Below are positions 44,770-57,244 of a stretch of 64,000 nt of DNA, piece after piece; position 1 is the first letter of the stretch; the number at the start of each line of letters is the position of its first letter. A program made the position numbers and the translations under genes. The stretch covers positions 6,943,001 through 7,007,000 of the forward strand of contig BRKX01000014.1 of NCBI GenBank assembly GCA_026008535.1, given 5' to 3'. This DNA comes from Perilla frutescens (taxonomy: Eukaryota > Streptophyta > Magnoliopsida > Lamiales > Lamiaceae). The notes beneath the pieces were generated by a model. The model did not search any database. It saw only the letters and a program-made list of their open reading frames with translations, and was not told the DNA's origin.

Positions 44770-45783
44770 CGTTAGTGGTCAGTGTCTCTGTTAAGCATGC
44801 TTTCTGTGAGTTCGTGTGGCCATTGCCTTTGATATATTCAAATTAATTGCTTTTTCAAAATCAGCATGCCCACAGTACGATAGGGATGATGAAAGAGTTT
44901 TGCATGCCCTGGGAAGATTTGAGCCTAATGTTGTATGCCTACTTCACAGCTTTCTTTTCTTCATGTGTGAACATTCTGTGCTTAGGAGTTCTAGAACTTG
45001 CCATTGTTCTGCTTAAGGATCTTGAAATTGTTGATGCATATGTAGATGATATAGACCATCTTTTGCTGAGCCACCATGATATAAATTGACCCACCAGCAA
45101 CTCAGCCTTGCAGCCCTTTTGAGCCTATGAAATGCCCTGGCAGATTTTTTTGTTTGGGATGATAATATATAGCCAGGGCATCACAAAAGTCTGAAAAAAC
45201 AGAAAAAGAAAAAGGGAGGCAGAATTGTTGGGGGATATATGTGAAAAGGTCAGGAAAAGATAGGGGGGATAAAAAATATATGATAAAAAGAAAAAAAAAG
45301 AGAATAAATTCCCCCTAGTCTTAAGTGTTCAGAATGCCCAGATAAAAAAATATTTATTGTCCGAACATGGCACATAAGGGTAATCGATTAAATGAAAAAT
45401 GGGGGGTCTGTACAGAAATAAAACCCCACCTTACATGAAATGCCCATTATAGCCTAAAAAGCCCTATTGATACTTATGCATCTATGGTTACTCGAGATTG
45501 ACAGTAGAACTTTATCAAGCTTATGGGACGAATATGTACAAAATGCATTGAATTGAGCCTAAACACTGAGTGAAGAGAGTTTGTGAGGATTACCAAACTA
45601 AACTCATTTTTGATCTATTTTTGGTATGCTGGAACTTTGCAATTTTGATGGAAAATTAAAGTTGATGTGCCCACACTGATTAACAGTTTGCATGCTTGGT
45701 TTTTGTGAGTCTGTTTCTTTTCTCTTTCTTTTATTTTATTTTCCTGGACGCGTTGCATCCCATGCTTGAGGACAATCATGTCT

Positions 45784-45797
45784 AAAGTGTGTGGGTA
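45784..45797 (+). other. Element D polypurine tract
   Basis: AAAGTGTGTGGGTA immediately before the 3' LTR, resembling the GTGTGGGGG tract seen before Athila/Tat 3' LTRs. Confidence 0.65.
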
Positions 45798-47411
45798 TGA
45801 TAAGTCCATTTATTTCGTGTTTTTATGGGCATATTATTCGATATATATGTCCTTTTTAGTCTGTTTTGAGTTAAAAAGAACCAGGTTGCGGTCAAAGGGC
45901 ATTTCAGAAGGCGAGTCTGGAGAAAGGGGCATCTTATGCCCAATTATTCATGATTATCTTCATCGCCATAAACCACATTTAGAGGCACAAGGAACTTCGT
46001 CAGCATCCATCCTACATTTGGGAGGCAGAATGGGCATATCAGAAATGGATGGAGCTGACCAGATGATGTCGTGCCCACATTACTCATACAGACTCGACAA
46101 CAGGCCAGAATGGGCATTCATGGGAAATTCGGGATTCTGTTGGAAGTTAGAGGCGTAAAGAATGGTTGCATATCCGAATAAGAGTTGGTGATAAGCTGGA
46201 CTCCTAAGAGGCGTGGAAACTAAGAGATATATGGAGAAGGATTGCTGGAGGCTTGGAGATGAAGTGATAAAGTCAATCCCTAAAAAATAGGGATTTGGTC
46301 AACAAAATGGATAAGACTTATCCAAACAGATCAAGATGGGGCACGCTGGATCCGGAAGCCAGTGAAGACCCCAGTTTGTTGGGGAAACTCTAAATCAAAA
46401 ATGTAACTATTTAAGCTAGTTTTATTTTCTGGAAATGCAAGTTTTGGAAGTCAAAAACATTGCTACAATTTTACTTTACTGCATTTCATTTTCATATGCT
46501 GCTTAGGCAGCCACAAACAATCCAATAGGCCTTAAGCCATTGGAACTTAGGATTATGTTTATGTTTCTCATCGTTGGAGTTGAGATTTTTACCTAATAAA
46601 TTCGTAAGTTTTCTTTATAATTATGTCTTTAATTTCTGCTATTTTGATTATGTCTAGCCTGCTTGGCTAGATCTTTATTTATGGTGTTTGAACAATGAAA
46701 ATGGTTTAAGTACAAATCTGGACTCATGAGGCCGAAATGGGCATAGTAATGCATGTTGGATTTTTGTCGATTCTTGAACCTGTTCCACGTGAGTGTGTGT
46801 CTGAAATGCCCAATGTGGCTGATCACTCATTAGGCGTAGAGGGCACACCACTATTAATTGAATTGGCGAATCGTGACTGTGTGTTGATTCATATAGTAAT
46901 AAGGCAATCGATGGGTTGTTGTGGGCACATGAGGAATCAGTAAACACAACAGATGTGGGTTCGTCTAGAGGCACACTGCTGTCTATTCATTTACATCTCT
47001 TAGGGGAACCGGGGGGTGGATGATAGGTTAGGGATTCACTTGACGAGGAATCGTTTTTGAACCTAAAACGAAAGGATGAATGAGGAGATGCAGTGAGGAA
47101 TCCGGTCTCCATAACTGGGTGACCTAACATGTATGAAAATCGGTGTGCCCATGATCGAGCATTTTTATACTTAAACCAAATTCTAGTTCAAATGCCAGAA
47201 CCTTTTGTTATTTGATATTTTCTTTTAGTGTTATTTTACAGATTTACTTTTAGTACAGTGACAACACAAAACCCCCCTTTTTGATTGGTGACTCGAAGGT
47301 GGAATCACATCAGCTCTCTGTGGGATTGACCCATACTCACAAGCTAGCTACGCTCGCTGTGGGCACAGGAGCATTACAAATTTATTTTGAGCGCGAAACG
47401 GCCGCGCGTCA
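45798..47411 (+). repeat. Element D 3' LTR (1614 bp)
   Basis: Begins TGATAAGTCC and ends CGCGCGTCA. It differs from the 5' LTR at scattered sites (roughly 2-3% by eye). About 14 GGGCAY-type words. Confidence 0.9.
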
Positions 47412-48608
47412 CTATCTTCGAAAATCCTTCAATGAATCTTCTATAATACCCAGCTAGACCCAAAAAGCTACGTATCTCATGTACGATTGTCGGGGTTTTC
47501 CATTCACTAACTGCATTCACCTTGGCAGGATCCTCTTCAATGCCCTGATCTGAGACAATGTGTCCCAAAAATACTACTTCTTTTAACCAAAATTCACATT
47601 TGCTGAATTTGGCATAAAGTCTTTCCCTTCGTAGTGTGTCTAGCACAATTTTCAAATGCTCAACGTGTTGTTATTCATTCTTGGAATATATCAGTATATC
47701 ATCGATGAAGACGATTACAAATTTATCCAGATATAGGTGAAAAACTCGATTCATTAAACCCATAAAAACTGCAGGTGCATTGCTAAGACCAAAAGGCATC
47801 ACTATAAACTCATAGTGACCATAGCATGTACGAAATGCAGTCTTGGGTATATCTTCCTTTCGAATTTTAAGCTGATGATACCCAGACCTTAAATCAATCT
47901 TGGAGAATACACCTGCTCCCTTCAATTGGTCAAATAAATCATCAATTCTGGGAAGTGGATACTTGTTCTTGATAGTTAATTTGTTCAAGTTTCTGTAGTC
48001 TATGCACATTCGAAGTGTTCCATCTTTCTTCTTAACGAATAACTCGGGTGCTCCCCATGGTGAGACACTGGGTTGAATATAACTCTTATCTAAGAGTTCC
48101 TGTAGTTGAACCTTTAGCTCTTCTAACTACTTTGGTGCCATGCGATACGGTACTTTTGATACTGGAGCAGCTCCTGGAAGCAAGTCTATCGTAAACTCAA
48201 CCTGTCTGTCTGGAGGCAGACCTGGAAAGTCCTCTAGAAACACGTCTTTATAATCCCGCACCACAGGTACATCATCAATTGTCACCTTCTCTGATTTGTT
48301 CATTATCAAACTTACTAAGAACGATTCACATCCTTCCCTTCTAAGCATCTTCATTTCTTTCATTGCAGAAATAACTCTTACTATAGCTCCCAACTTTGAT
48401 CCATGAAAAGTGAATTCCGGCTCTTCCGGTCTATTGAAGGTTAGCTCCTTTTCAAGACACTTAATTGTGGCATGGTTAGTCTCTAACCAATCCATTCCGA
48501 GGATAATATCAAAGTCTCTAAAATCTAAAACATGTAGGTCTGCACTTAGTGATCTATACCCAAGGTTCACATCTATATTTTTGCATATTTGATCAGCAAT
48601 TAAGATCC
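47412..48608 (-). pseudogene. Element B protease end and reverse transcriptase (broken)
   Basis: Read on the minus strand from 48608: continuation of the protease (DIILGMDWLETNHATIKCLE), linker, then RT with MCIDYRNLNKLTIKNKYPLP, KIDLRSGYHQLKI, FVIVFIDDILIYSKNE (YxDD-type site intact as FIDD) and FLGLAGYYRRFIEGFSKI up to the element D border. Stops: TAG near 48125 (MAPK then stop, Glu in A) and TAA near 47671 (after SKNE). The gag-protease start lies beyond element C and the rest of RT beyond element D. Confidence 0.9.
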
Positions 48609-48613
48609 TCCCC
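48609..48613. repeat. Target-site duplication of element C (left)
   Basis: TCCCC, repeated at 59757-59761. Removing element C restores the protease sequence seen uninterrupted in element A. Confidence 0.9.
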
Positions 48614-50888
48614 TGTAGCGCCCCGGTCCCGAAAGACCGTGGGAATGGACGCCACGGGGGTTGGAATTAAGAAGCGGGAAAGAAAAGGGGTAATCTGAAT
48701 AATAAAATCTCAACAGAAGACTCAGAATAGTCAAACATGCTGTATAATAATATATACATATTCATAACACCAAGATCAGAGTTCTTAGTGTTTAACAAAA
48801 GGATATTACAAGCGCGGAGACTTCATTATCAACAGAATAATTAATAAAAAGAGACAATGGGAAAATACATAAACAACAAAAGCCCATCTCTCAACATCGT
48901 CACCTCCACGCGCCAGCCTACTGACCTGAAAAATATTTTAAAATATTTGGGCTGAGTACTAGTGCACTCAGTGGGCAAGTTTTTACAATTCAATTTATGC
49001 AAATCATTTTATTAAAGTAATCTATCTGCGCTCATGCAGGTAGTGAAGCTTAGGAGGTTTTAAAATTTAAAGCAACCTAAGTTCACCAAAATATTTTATC
49101 GTGAAGCGCTTAAGAGTGTAACCAGTCACTGCCCGCAACCCGTACTACATCACCATGCGTAAAGTTGAGTATGGCCAAGTATACCCAATGAGTATAACCC
49201 ATAAGTGTTTCATTTTAGTCTCACCGACAGGGAGTAGGGCAGGACAAATAATGCATGCATACTGTAGCTACTCACATTGACACAGCGCTGGTTTATGAGA
49301 CTCCGACAACATACAGTAGCACGTAAATATTTAACACAGATAGTCACATATGCAATTTTAACAAAGCAGAGCTTAATAGCTCGAAAGATACAATTTACAA
49401 AAATATAATAGCCCACCTGGATAGAAGATAAGCTTTCAAATTCTGAGTTGGTTTTGCTCAGGTTCTGCTAGCTCTTCTAGGCCTACAATAATCAATCTTT
49501 GTTTAGTTTAACTAAATGACCCATCTCAAAGACTTAATCCCTAATATTCCTTTTATTATATATTTTATCAACTCTATTATTTTATTAGACATTTAAAATA
49601 ATAGTTATTTCACAAATAGAAATTTTAATTCACTAATTACTATTGATACCTAATTACATCCATTGCCTTAACCTATAGAAAATATAACATATGCACATTA
49701 CCATAATCTGATAATTTTAAAATATTGAACTACTTTGAACATTAATTAATTTACAGAACAACTAGATGCATATTTTTAATCAAACATACTAACAATTAAC
49801 CAATATGTCGTGCTTATATTTTTAATAACAAGACACTTAATATTCAAAATCATATAATCTAATCCATGCTTAATATCTACAAAATGGAAAATCAAATTAC
49901 TTAATTATTTACCATTAATATATATTCTATTCAAGTAATAACAATTAGTAGCACTATTGCCGTTAGTTTCATATGTCTGCCTTAAGAATTATAGCAAAGA
50001 AATATGATTAGATAATAGTTTCAATTATAAAATCTTGAAACACACGGCACTTTACACGAATATATATATATATATATATAACCGTAACATAAATTAATAC
50101 ATAGCATGAAATTAAAATGACCTGTTCACTATTTGTATTACTAAATAGAATAAAGTAACTCAATAGCTTGATTATTAATAGATATCAAATAAATCACTTG
50201 ATTAACAAAAGTACATTCACTCTCACTCTTTTAATTGAATATACACTTGAACTATTCAAATAATACCCAAAATTAGTAGAAATAAACAAAATTAGTGATT
50301 AATATGCAACAGAGGAAACTTGCAAGTTAATAATATTACACAATTATTATTATTATCTGTTACAAAGCCTAAAAGAAATTATATAACAAGATACTTAAAA
50401 CCCATAAATCGAACACTAACCTTAATTCACAAAAGTTTCTTAATTATTGTTCCCTTCAAGTTCTCGAATGATGATAATAGGATTTTTATTATTATTTTTT
50501 TTTATTTAGTTGTTAATAACTCTTGCCTAACATAATTTAAAGATTACTATCTCTATTGTTACACGTGTAATTACTATATATATGTATGCTCCAAAGATTG
50601 CCACCTATTACACTTATGTGTAATCATAATAATAATTTTTTTATTTAATCACATATATTGTTGTGCATACATATCTCTATACCATATATCTTATTAAAGA
50701 AATCCAATATATATATATATATATATATAACTTACGTAATGTTGTAATCACTATAGCACCTCTATAGTGTCTTATGTAAGCTCACTTTACTTAGTACAAA
50801 AGTCTCATTTTGATTAAAATGATCTTTGGATGTCCTAAATTAATTAAACTCTCAAATAATTAAATATACAAATGCAGATATTACTATG

Positions 50889-50944
<56 letters not shown>

Positions 50945-51137
50945 CAATTGGCACACGTTACCTAAAAATGTGACCTAGAAGGATCGGTTTTCTTCCCTAA
51001 ATTATTCTTATGGTTACCATATACTATATATATTTTTAATACCAAAAATTTTTGGATATTTCACTTATTCTAACTATTAGATATATATATACATATTCCT
51101 AATTAAATTTAGATGATAAAATTTTCGGGGTATTACA
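48614..51137 (-). repeat. Element C 3' LTR (2524 bp)
   Basis: In plus orientation begins TGTAGCGCCCCGG and ends GGGGTATTACA. Contains a 49-bp AT tract at 50892-50940 (25 bp in the other LTR) and a shorter one near 50062-50080. Confidence 0.92.
50892..50940. repeat. AT dinucleotide tract in element C 3' LTR
   Basis: Uninterrupted AT repeat. The counterpart at 59535-59559 is half as long. A second tract shows the opposite: ~20 bp at 50062-50080, ~33 bp at 58692-58724. Confidence 0.9.
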
Positions 51138-51148
51138 CTCCTCCCCCT
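51138..51148 (-). other. Element C polypurine tract
   Basis: On the minus strand AGGGGGAGGAG, directly before the 3' LTR. Confidence 0.85.
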
Positions 51149-51170
51149 TAAAAGAATTTCGTCCCGAAAT

Positions 51171-54100
51171 TCACGTACCTTCGAATAACTCAGGATATTG
51201 CTGTCTCATTTTGCTTTCTAGTTCCCACGTTGCTTCAGTTGGATCATGATGATTCCATTGCACAAACACTAATGGAATTTGCTTGCTTCTTAGGACTTGA
51301 ACTTTTCTATCAAGAATTTCGTGAGGTTTTTCCTCGTACGACATATCGAAACGTAGAACTAACTCACTTTCTTTGACAACGTGTTCTGGGTCAAACACGT
51401 ATTTCCTGAGCATTGAAACGTGATACACATCGTGGACTTGTGACAAGTCTGGTGGAAGAGCTAATCGGTAAGCTACCTCACCAATTCTTTCTAATATCTC
51501 GAATGGACCAATAAATCTTGGTCTCAGTTTGCCTTGTTTTCCAAATCTCACAACACCACGTGTTGGAGATACCTTTAAGAAAACTTTTTCACCAACTTGA
51601 AACTCTAGGTTTGTCCTGCGCTTGTCTGCATAAGCCTTTTGTCTATCTTGTGCTTCTTTCATTCTTGCTCGAATTTGGTCGATCATTTTGACAGTGGTTT
51701 GCACGATCTCTGGACCCAAAATTTTTCTTTCTCCAACTTCATCCCAGTATAGGAGTGATCTGCATTTGCGACCATACAAGGCTTCATATGGTGCCATCTT
51801 TATAGTTGATTGGTAGCTGTTGTTATAAGCGAACTCCACCAAGGGTAGAACATCTTCCCAACTTGTGTTTCCATCCAACATAACTCCTCGTAGCATGTCC
51901 TCCAGAATTTGTATCGTCCTCTCTGATTGACCATCTATTTGAGGATGAAAAGCAGTGTTGAAGTTCAACTTTGTTCACATTGCTTCTTGAAGACTCTTCC
52001 AAAACCTTGATGTGAAGCGAGTATCACGATCTGACGTGATAGAAACTGGAATTCCATGTAGTCGAACAATCTCCTTCACATAAATTTGCATCAATTTGCT
52101 TAATTCCGTTGTTGTTTTGATTGCCACGAAATGTGCTGATTTGGTCAATCGATCTACAATGACCCACACTGAAGAGTTTCCTTTCGCTGATCGTGGTAAG
52201 CCTACCACAAAATCTATCGTTATATGCTCCCATTTCCATTCTGGAATTTCCAACGGCTGCAATAACCCCGAAGTTCGTTGATGTACCACTTTTACTTGTT
52301 GGCATGTTAAACATCTCTCCATAAATGTGGCTATCTCCCTTTTCATATTATTCCACCAGAAATATTGCTTCAGGTCTTTGTATAGCTTTGTGCTGCCTGG
52401 ATGTGCCATGTAGGGAGTATTATGAGCCTCTCTCATAATTTCTTGCTTCAATGTGTCATTACTGGGGACACATAATCTGTCACGGAACATTAAAGCTCTG
52501 TCATTATCTTCCTTAAATTCTTTTGGTTCGCCCGCTTTGACTCTTTGTCTTATCTTCTCCAATCGTTCATCTTTTTGCTGAGCTTCTACGATTATCGATC
52601 GTAGTTCTGGCTTGGCTACCACTACGGCTATCATACTTGTTGTAGTGCTTGGTGCAAACACCAACTCTAATTCCATATTTTCTATTTCTCTCACAAGTTC
52701 CTCCTTATTTGTGAGTAGATATCCCATCACTCCTTGTTTCTTTCTGCTCAATGCGTCGGCTACTACATTTGCTTTCCCGAGATGGTAGTATATCGTGCAG
52801 TCATAATCTTTCACTAACTCTAACCATCTTCTCTGCCTCATATTAAGCTCTTTCTGTTCAAAGATATACTTCAAACTCTTATGGTCAGTGTAAATCTCGC
52901 ATTTTACTCCATAAAGATAATGTCTCCAAATCTTGAGTGCATGTATGACGGCGGCAAGTTCCAAATCGTGGGTTGGGTAGTTCAGTTCATGAGGTCTTAA
53001 TTGTCGTGAAGCATATGCTATCACCTTCCCATTTTGCATCAGCACGCATCCTAAACCTAATTTAGACGCGTCAGTGTATATCACGAATCCTCCTACTCCT
53101 TCTGGCAAGGTTAAGACTGGCGCAGTTGTTAATCTTCTCTTTAGTTCTTGGAAACTCTGTTCACATGCATCAGTCCATTCAAACATGACCTTCTTCCTCA
53201 AAAGTTGTGTCATTGGCCTTGCTATCTTTGAAAAATCTTTAATGAATTTCTGGTAATATCCTGCTAAACCGAGGAAACTTCTTATCTCATGAATGTTGGT
53301 TGGTGATTTCCACTTCTTCACTGCCTCAACCTTTGCAGGATCCACTTTGATCCCTTCTGCTGACACAATGTGTCCGAGAAACATTACTTCATTTAGCCAA
53401 AATTCACACTTGCTGAATTTGGCATATAACTTTTCTCTCCTTAGTGTTTCTAGCACTAGTCGCAAGTGTTTCTCATGTTCTTCTTCATTTCTTGAGTAGA
53501 TCAGTATGTCGTCAATAAAGACCAACATAAACTTATCCAAATAGTCATGGAAAACCCGATTCATTAAATCCATAAAGACTGCAGGTGCATTGGTTAACCC
53601 AAAGGGCAACACTAGAAACTCATAGTGGCCATATCTTGTTCGGAATGCAGTCTTGGGTATATCATCTTTTCTTACTTTAACTTGATGATACCCAGATCGT
53701 AGATCAATCTTGGAAAAGATTTTTGCACCAGTCAACTGATCAAAAAGATCATCTATCCTCAAAAGTGGATACTTGTTCTTCACTGTCAACTTGTTCAACT
53801 CCCGATAGTCGATGCACATTCTCATAGTACCATCCTTCTTTTTGACGAATAGAATCGGTGCTCCCCAAGGCGATACACTGGGTCTTATAAAACCTAATTC
53901 CAATAATCCTTCTAGTTGCACTTTTAACTCTTGTAACTCATTCGGTGCTAACCGATATGGGGCTTTGGATACCGGTGCTGCTCGCGGTTCTAGGTCTATG
54001 GTGAACTCTACTTGTCTGTCTGGTGGCAGACCTGGCAAATTGTTTGGAAATACATCTTCATATTCCCGTACCACTGGTACCTGACCTACTGTTAAACCTT

Positions 54101-55664
54101 CTTCTTTCTTGCTTACAAGGTTTACTAAAAACGCCTGACAATCTTCTTTTTGTAACAACTTTACAAACTTTAATGCTGAAATGATGGGAATTATATTTCC
54201 CATTTTTGCTCCATAAAACTTCACTTCTTCCTCGCCTAGCTTCTGAAATATTATCTCTCTCTCGTGGCAGCGTATTGTTGCACTCTCCTTTGTTAGCCAA
54301 TCCATCCCAAGTATAATGTCAAAGTCCCGCATCTCAAGAGCATAGAGATCAGTTGTGAAATTCTTTTCACCTACTACCAAGTCTAAGTTCTTACAAACAC
54401 AATCGGCTAAAAGTGTTTGCCCTGAAGGAATGCTTACTGCTAGGGCTTCTTCTGCTAATTCTAGCTCTAGATTAATACTTTTACATACATCTCTAGATAT
54501 AAAGGAATGTGAAGCTCCAGTATCAAATAAAGCAAGCACAGGTATATCGCTCAAACTAATCATACCTACCAAATTTCCAGGATTTCCAGCTGCCTCTTGC
54601 TGGTTGAGAGCATACGCTCTGGCTTGTTGTGGTGCACGAGGACCTTGATTTTGATTTTGCTGAGGTCTGGGATTACTTCTATTGTTGTTGTTATTCACTC
54701 GACCTCCTCCACCTTGTGGTCTCATATTTCTCATGTCCTGTCTGAACTGTGGCCTCTGGTGCTGTTCTTGTGCTCCAGAATTTTGTTGGCATTTATTAGC
54801 ATAATGACCCTGTCGACCACATCGATAGCATTGGACACATGGCCCAAAGTGATATCTGTTACAAGTTGCACACAACGGTGAATTTCTTTGATAGCCCTGA
54901 GATTTTGGTGCAACATTCACTTGCCCTGCAGGCCTTGGTCCAAAGTTCCTTCCTCCTTGATAGTTATGCTGAAAATTCTTCCCTTGATAACCTCGTTGTG
55001 GTCCATCCCACTTTCGTTTTCCCTTCTGATCTCCAGCTACTGGTTGAGATGGTGAAGCCTTTGGTGTTCCTTGCATTGCCTCAATACTAAGTGCCCAACT
55101 CAGTATTTGACCATAGTTTGCTTCATCCTTTTCGATCAATGCAGTGCCTATCTCTGGTTTCAAACCCATGTGAAATTTTTCAATTCTCTTTGCTTCTGTG
55201 TCTACGGTCTGTGGTGCGTATCGAGATAACCTATTAAACTGCAAATCATATTCTGCGACTGATTTGCTCCCCTGTTTGAGATTCCAGAATTCATTAGCCT
55301 TCTGATGCTGATAATGAGCCGGTATGTATTTTTGATATAAGATCGTCTTAAAGTTATACCAAGTGAACACTTCCCAATCTGCATCAGATATTGTCCTTCG
55401 AACTGACTCCCACCAGAAATCTGCATCATCCACAAGTTGATACAGGGCACAGGCCACCCTTTCTTTATCACTACAATGCAAAAACCCAAATATCTTTTCA
55501 AGTGCTCGAACCCAACGTTCGGCTGTGAGTGGATCCCCTTCTCCATTGAAAGTTGGGGGATTATGGCGTCTAAACTCCATTTCAATTTGTGGTCCTTGAC
55601 CTTGCGGAATATTCGGTACTTCCGGTACTGCCAAGTTCACATTTCTTGGTCTTCCTCTTGGCAT
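51171..55664 (-). pseudogene. Element C gag-pol polyprotein, one nonsense codon
   Basis: The start MPRGRPRNVN at 55664 is preferred over an in-frame ATG at 55679. The frame has 1498 codons including the final TAG (51171-51173). The only break is TGA at 51975-51977 (codon 1230), at a Gly position between the second and third integrase catalytic blocks. Domains: gag; CATCNRYHFGPC and an intact CCHC knuckle CYRCGRQGHYANKC; protease LFDTGASHSFIS; RT with KIDLRSGYHQVKV and FIDDILIYS; RNase H YTDASKLGLGC; integrase zinc region CLTCQQVK; core IDFVVGLPRS and SDRDTRFTS; HPQIDGQSERTI after the break; chromodomain-like C-terminus VQWNHHDPTEATWELE. A stop-codon read-through or an intact sister copy would be needed for mobility. 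Confidence 0.93.
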
Positions 55665-56073
55665 TCTGCAACTAGTCAAATCTCCAATCGATCAACACTT
55701 GCGTAAAGATTCAAAAAGAAAAAAAAATAAAGATAATAACCACACATCTCACAAAGAAAATGAAATATATATACAAAGCCTTCCAAGAATATATATACAA
55801 CGCATATATAAATCTAAAAGATATCCTGAAACGGAACTTTTATATAAAAGAGTCGATTACCACACATACATCATCTATACATCTGCCAAAAATATAATAT
55901 ACCGTCTAGTCCACTAAGTCAAAAAGAGGCTAACTACCAAGTGCCTCATGTTGGAACGGTCTTATAACAACGACAACGTTTCCGACTAACAAAAGCTACT
56001 GAGCTAATGATACAACAAAATGCCAGCGTCAGCATATACTAGACTACTCAAACTACTACAACTAAACATATAT
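55665..56073 (-). other. Spacer between the extra ORF and gag in element C
   Basis: About 400 bp, AT-rich, no gene. Confidence 0.6.
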
Positions 56074-56739
56074 CTATGGAGACGACGGAATATACCAGTG
56101 CCCCGGATGCCCCTCCGTATCGAAATCATGTCGAAAGTGGAGCGTCATAGATCCATCAATTACTTCCATAGGCTCCTCATCGGGATTCTCCTCCGGGTCC
56201 TCCTCTGCGATGGGCTCTAACTGGGTCCCAGATGGACCGGCCTCATCATCATGCGATGCTACCGTGATAAGTGGCGACTGTGGTGCAGGTGGTGCTGAAC
56301 GATCCATCTCGATCGTCCTCTCCGCTGGTAAGACCGATGTAAATGGTACTCTAAACATATCCATATCCTCCTCCACTGTGGGTAATTGTGGAGCCACACA
56401 TCGTCTATCTGCCCAAATTCGTAGCACATAAGTGAAGAATCTCGAGAAATAGACTTTCTCTACAAAGGTAGGCGGAGATCTCTCTGAGAAAATATCAGCA
56501 ACTCTTGCAGCCCATGGTCTCCAAGCTTGAGGTAGTCCAATAATATATCTCGCCATAGCCTCCACCTCTGTAATACCACCGTTACCCGAGACAGTCATCC
56601 ATAAAGTCACAAAACGTGCGATGAACTCTGGCACATCCTCCTCTGGTCTACTAATACATGCACGAAACCTCTCTATCCGCTCATCCATCGTCACACGAGT
56701 ACGACACCTCTTTCGAGGTCTCACATGCCATCCTGCCAT
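56074..56739 (-). CDS. Additional ORF in the leader of element C (221 aa), function unknown
   Basis: Intact frame from ATG 56739 to TAG 56074-56076, same strand as gag-pol and about 400 bp upstream of gag. The N-terminal half is basic and gag-like in style (RPEEDVPEFIARFVTLWMTV, then YIIGLPQAWRPWAARVADIF). The C-terminal third is acidic (IAEEDPEENPDEEPMEVIDG). No known domain is certain. It differs in base composition from the surrounding AT-rich leader and has no stops, while the neighbouring gag-pol has one, so it looks maintained. Such an ORF before gag is known from some Tat/Ogre-type elements but is not a standard part of Tekay/Del elements as far as I know. It may be captured DNA, a duplicated and diverged gag piece, or an accessory protein. 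Confidence 0.6.
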   Translation of the reverse strand: MAGWHVRPRKRCRTRVTMDERIERFRACISRPEEDVPEFIARFVTLWMTVSGNGGITEVEAMARYIIGLPQAWRPWAARVADIFSERSPPTFVEKVYFSRFFTYVLRIWADRRCVAPQLPTVEEDMDMFRVPFTSVLPAERTIEMDRSAPPAPQSPLITVASHDDEAGPSGTQLEPIAEEDPEENPDEEPMEVIDGSMTLHFRHDFDTEGHPGHWYIPSSP

Positions 56740-57229
56740 CTACTTAGCATAATTTCTCAATCAGTCTATGTTCAACCATTTTCATAAATTCTTACAAGTT
56801 TAGCCTAAGTTCAACAACTACAGGCTAAATTCATCTTAAGTTCTCAAACTCCAAGTCAAAATACTCATCTAGAGCACAAACATCAAATACAAATCAACTA
56901 TCAATGTGTGCAATCAACATATTTCAATCATTCATAAGTATGCCCACAATCATATTTCATTCTCAAAACCAGTAAGTAATCAGTATAAGACTCAATCTTT
57001 CAAGGCATTCCCGCCAACATAGCAAATCACAATCTTTCATTTTCAAACAAACTTAACATTTCACCAATTAATATAAACTTTTAAAATCTAAAAACCGCAT
57101 AAAAATATGCGTACCTTTTGGCTGTTGCGTGAGTGACGAGCTGAGGGCTTATATAATATCACATGGGAATTTAATGAAAAAGAAAAACAAAATAAGTTGA
57201 CCCAACAGGTTTGCAGAGTTGCAAGACCT
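56740..57229 (-). other. Element C leader between PBS and extra ORF
   Basis: About 490 bp with no gene seen. Confidence 0.6.
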
Positions 57230-57241
57230 GCTTTGATACCA
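57230..57241 (-). other. Element C primer-binding site
   Basis: On the minus strand TGGTATCAAAGC, an initiator tRNA-Met complement with one change (A for G), three bases from the 5' LTR. Confidence 0.85.
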
Positions 57242-57244
57242 CTC

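Larger units (their letters stand above)
44292..45783 (+). other. Element D 3' untranslated region
   Basis: About 1.5 kb without a gene. It contains two near-identical hairpins, several purine-rich runs (e.g. 45285-45305) and about ten GGGCAY-type words. Short frames at 44816-45089 have no recognisable protein. Confidence 0.6.
39729..47411 (+). mobile_element. Non-autonomous Athila/Tat-type LTR retrotransposon, element D
   Basis: 7683 bp with 1.6-kb LTRs (TGATAAGTCC...CGTCA/CATCA), a TTGGCGCCGTTGC primer site, a gag-protease region joined directly to an integrase C-terminal domain, no RT, RNase H or integrase core, a ~1.5-kb 3' untranslated region with hairpins, and a G-rich PPT. The Athila-type protease (LDLGASINVMP) and PBS put it in the Athila/Tat part of the Ty3/gypsy group. 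It sits in the RT-RNase H region of element B on the opposite strand. The word GGGCAY or its complement is strikingly frequent throughout. Confidence 0.88.

Noticed and set aside
45615..46974. Short frames in the element D LTRs (for example 40670-40876 and 46737-46943)
   Set aside because: Duplicated because the LTRs are duplicated; no start context or domain.
35349..48608. Interpretation of the LTRs near 35.3-37.6 kb and 61.4-63.7 kb as two separate solo LTRs
   Set aside because: The shared TATGG duplication, the orientation of PBS and PPT, and continuity of one pol gene across elements C and D show they are the two LTRs of one element.
49210..50535. Frames at 49210-49416 and 50320-50535 (repeated at 57841 and 58965)
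   Set aside because: They occur twice only because they lie in the two LTRs of element C; no protein features.
53812..55090. Several plus-strand frames between 52096 and 55706
   Set aside because: They are shadows of the minus-strand gag-pol of element C, without own motifs or starts in context.
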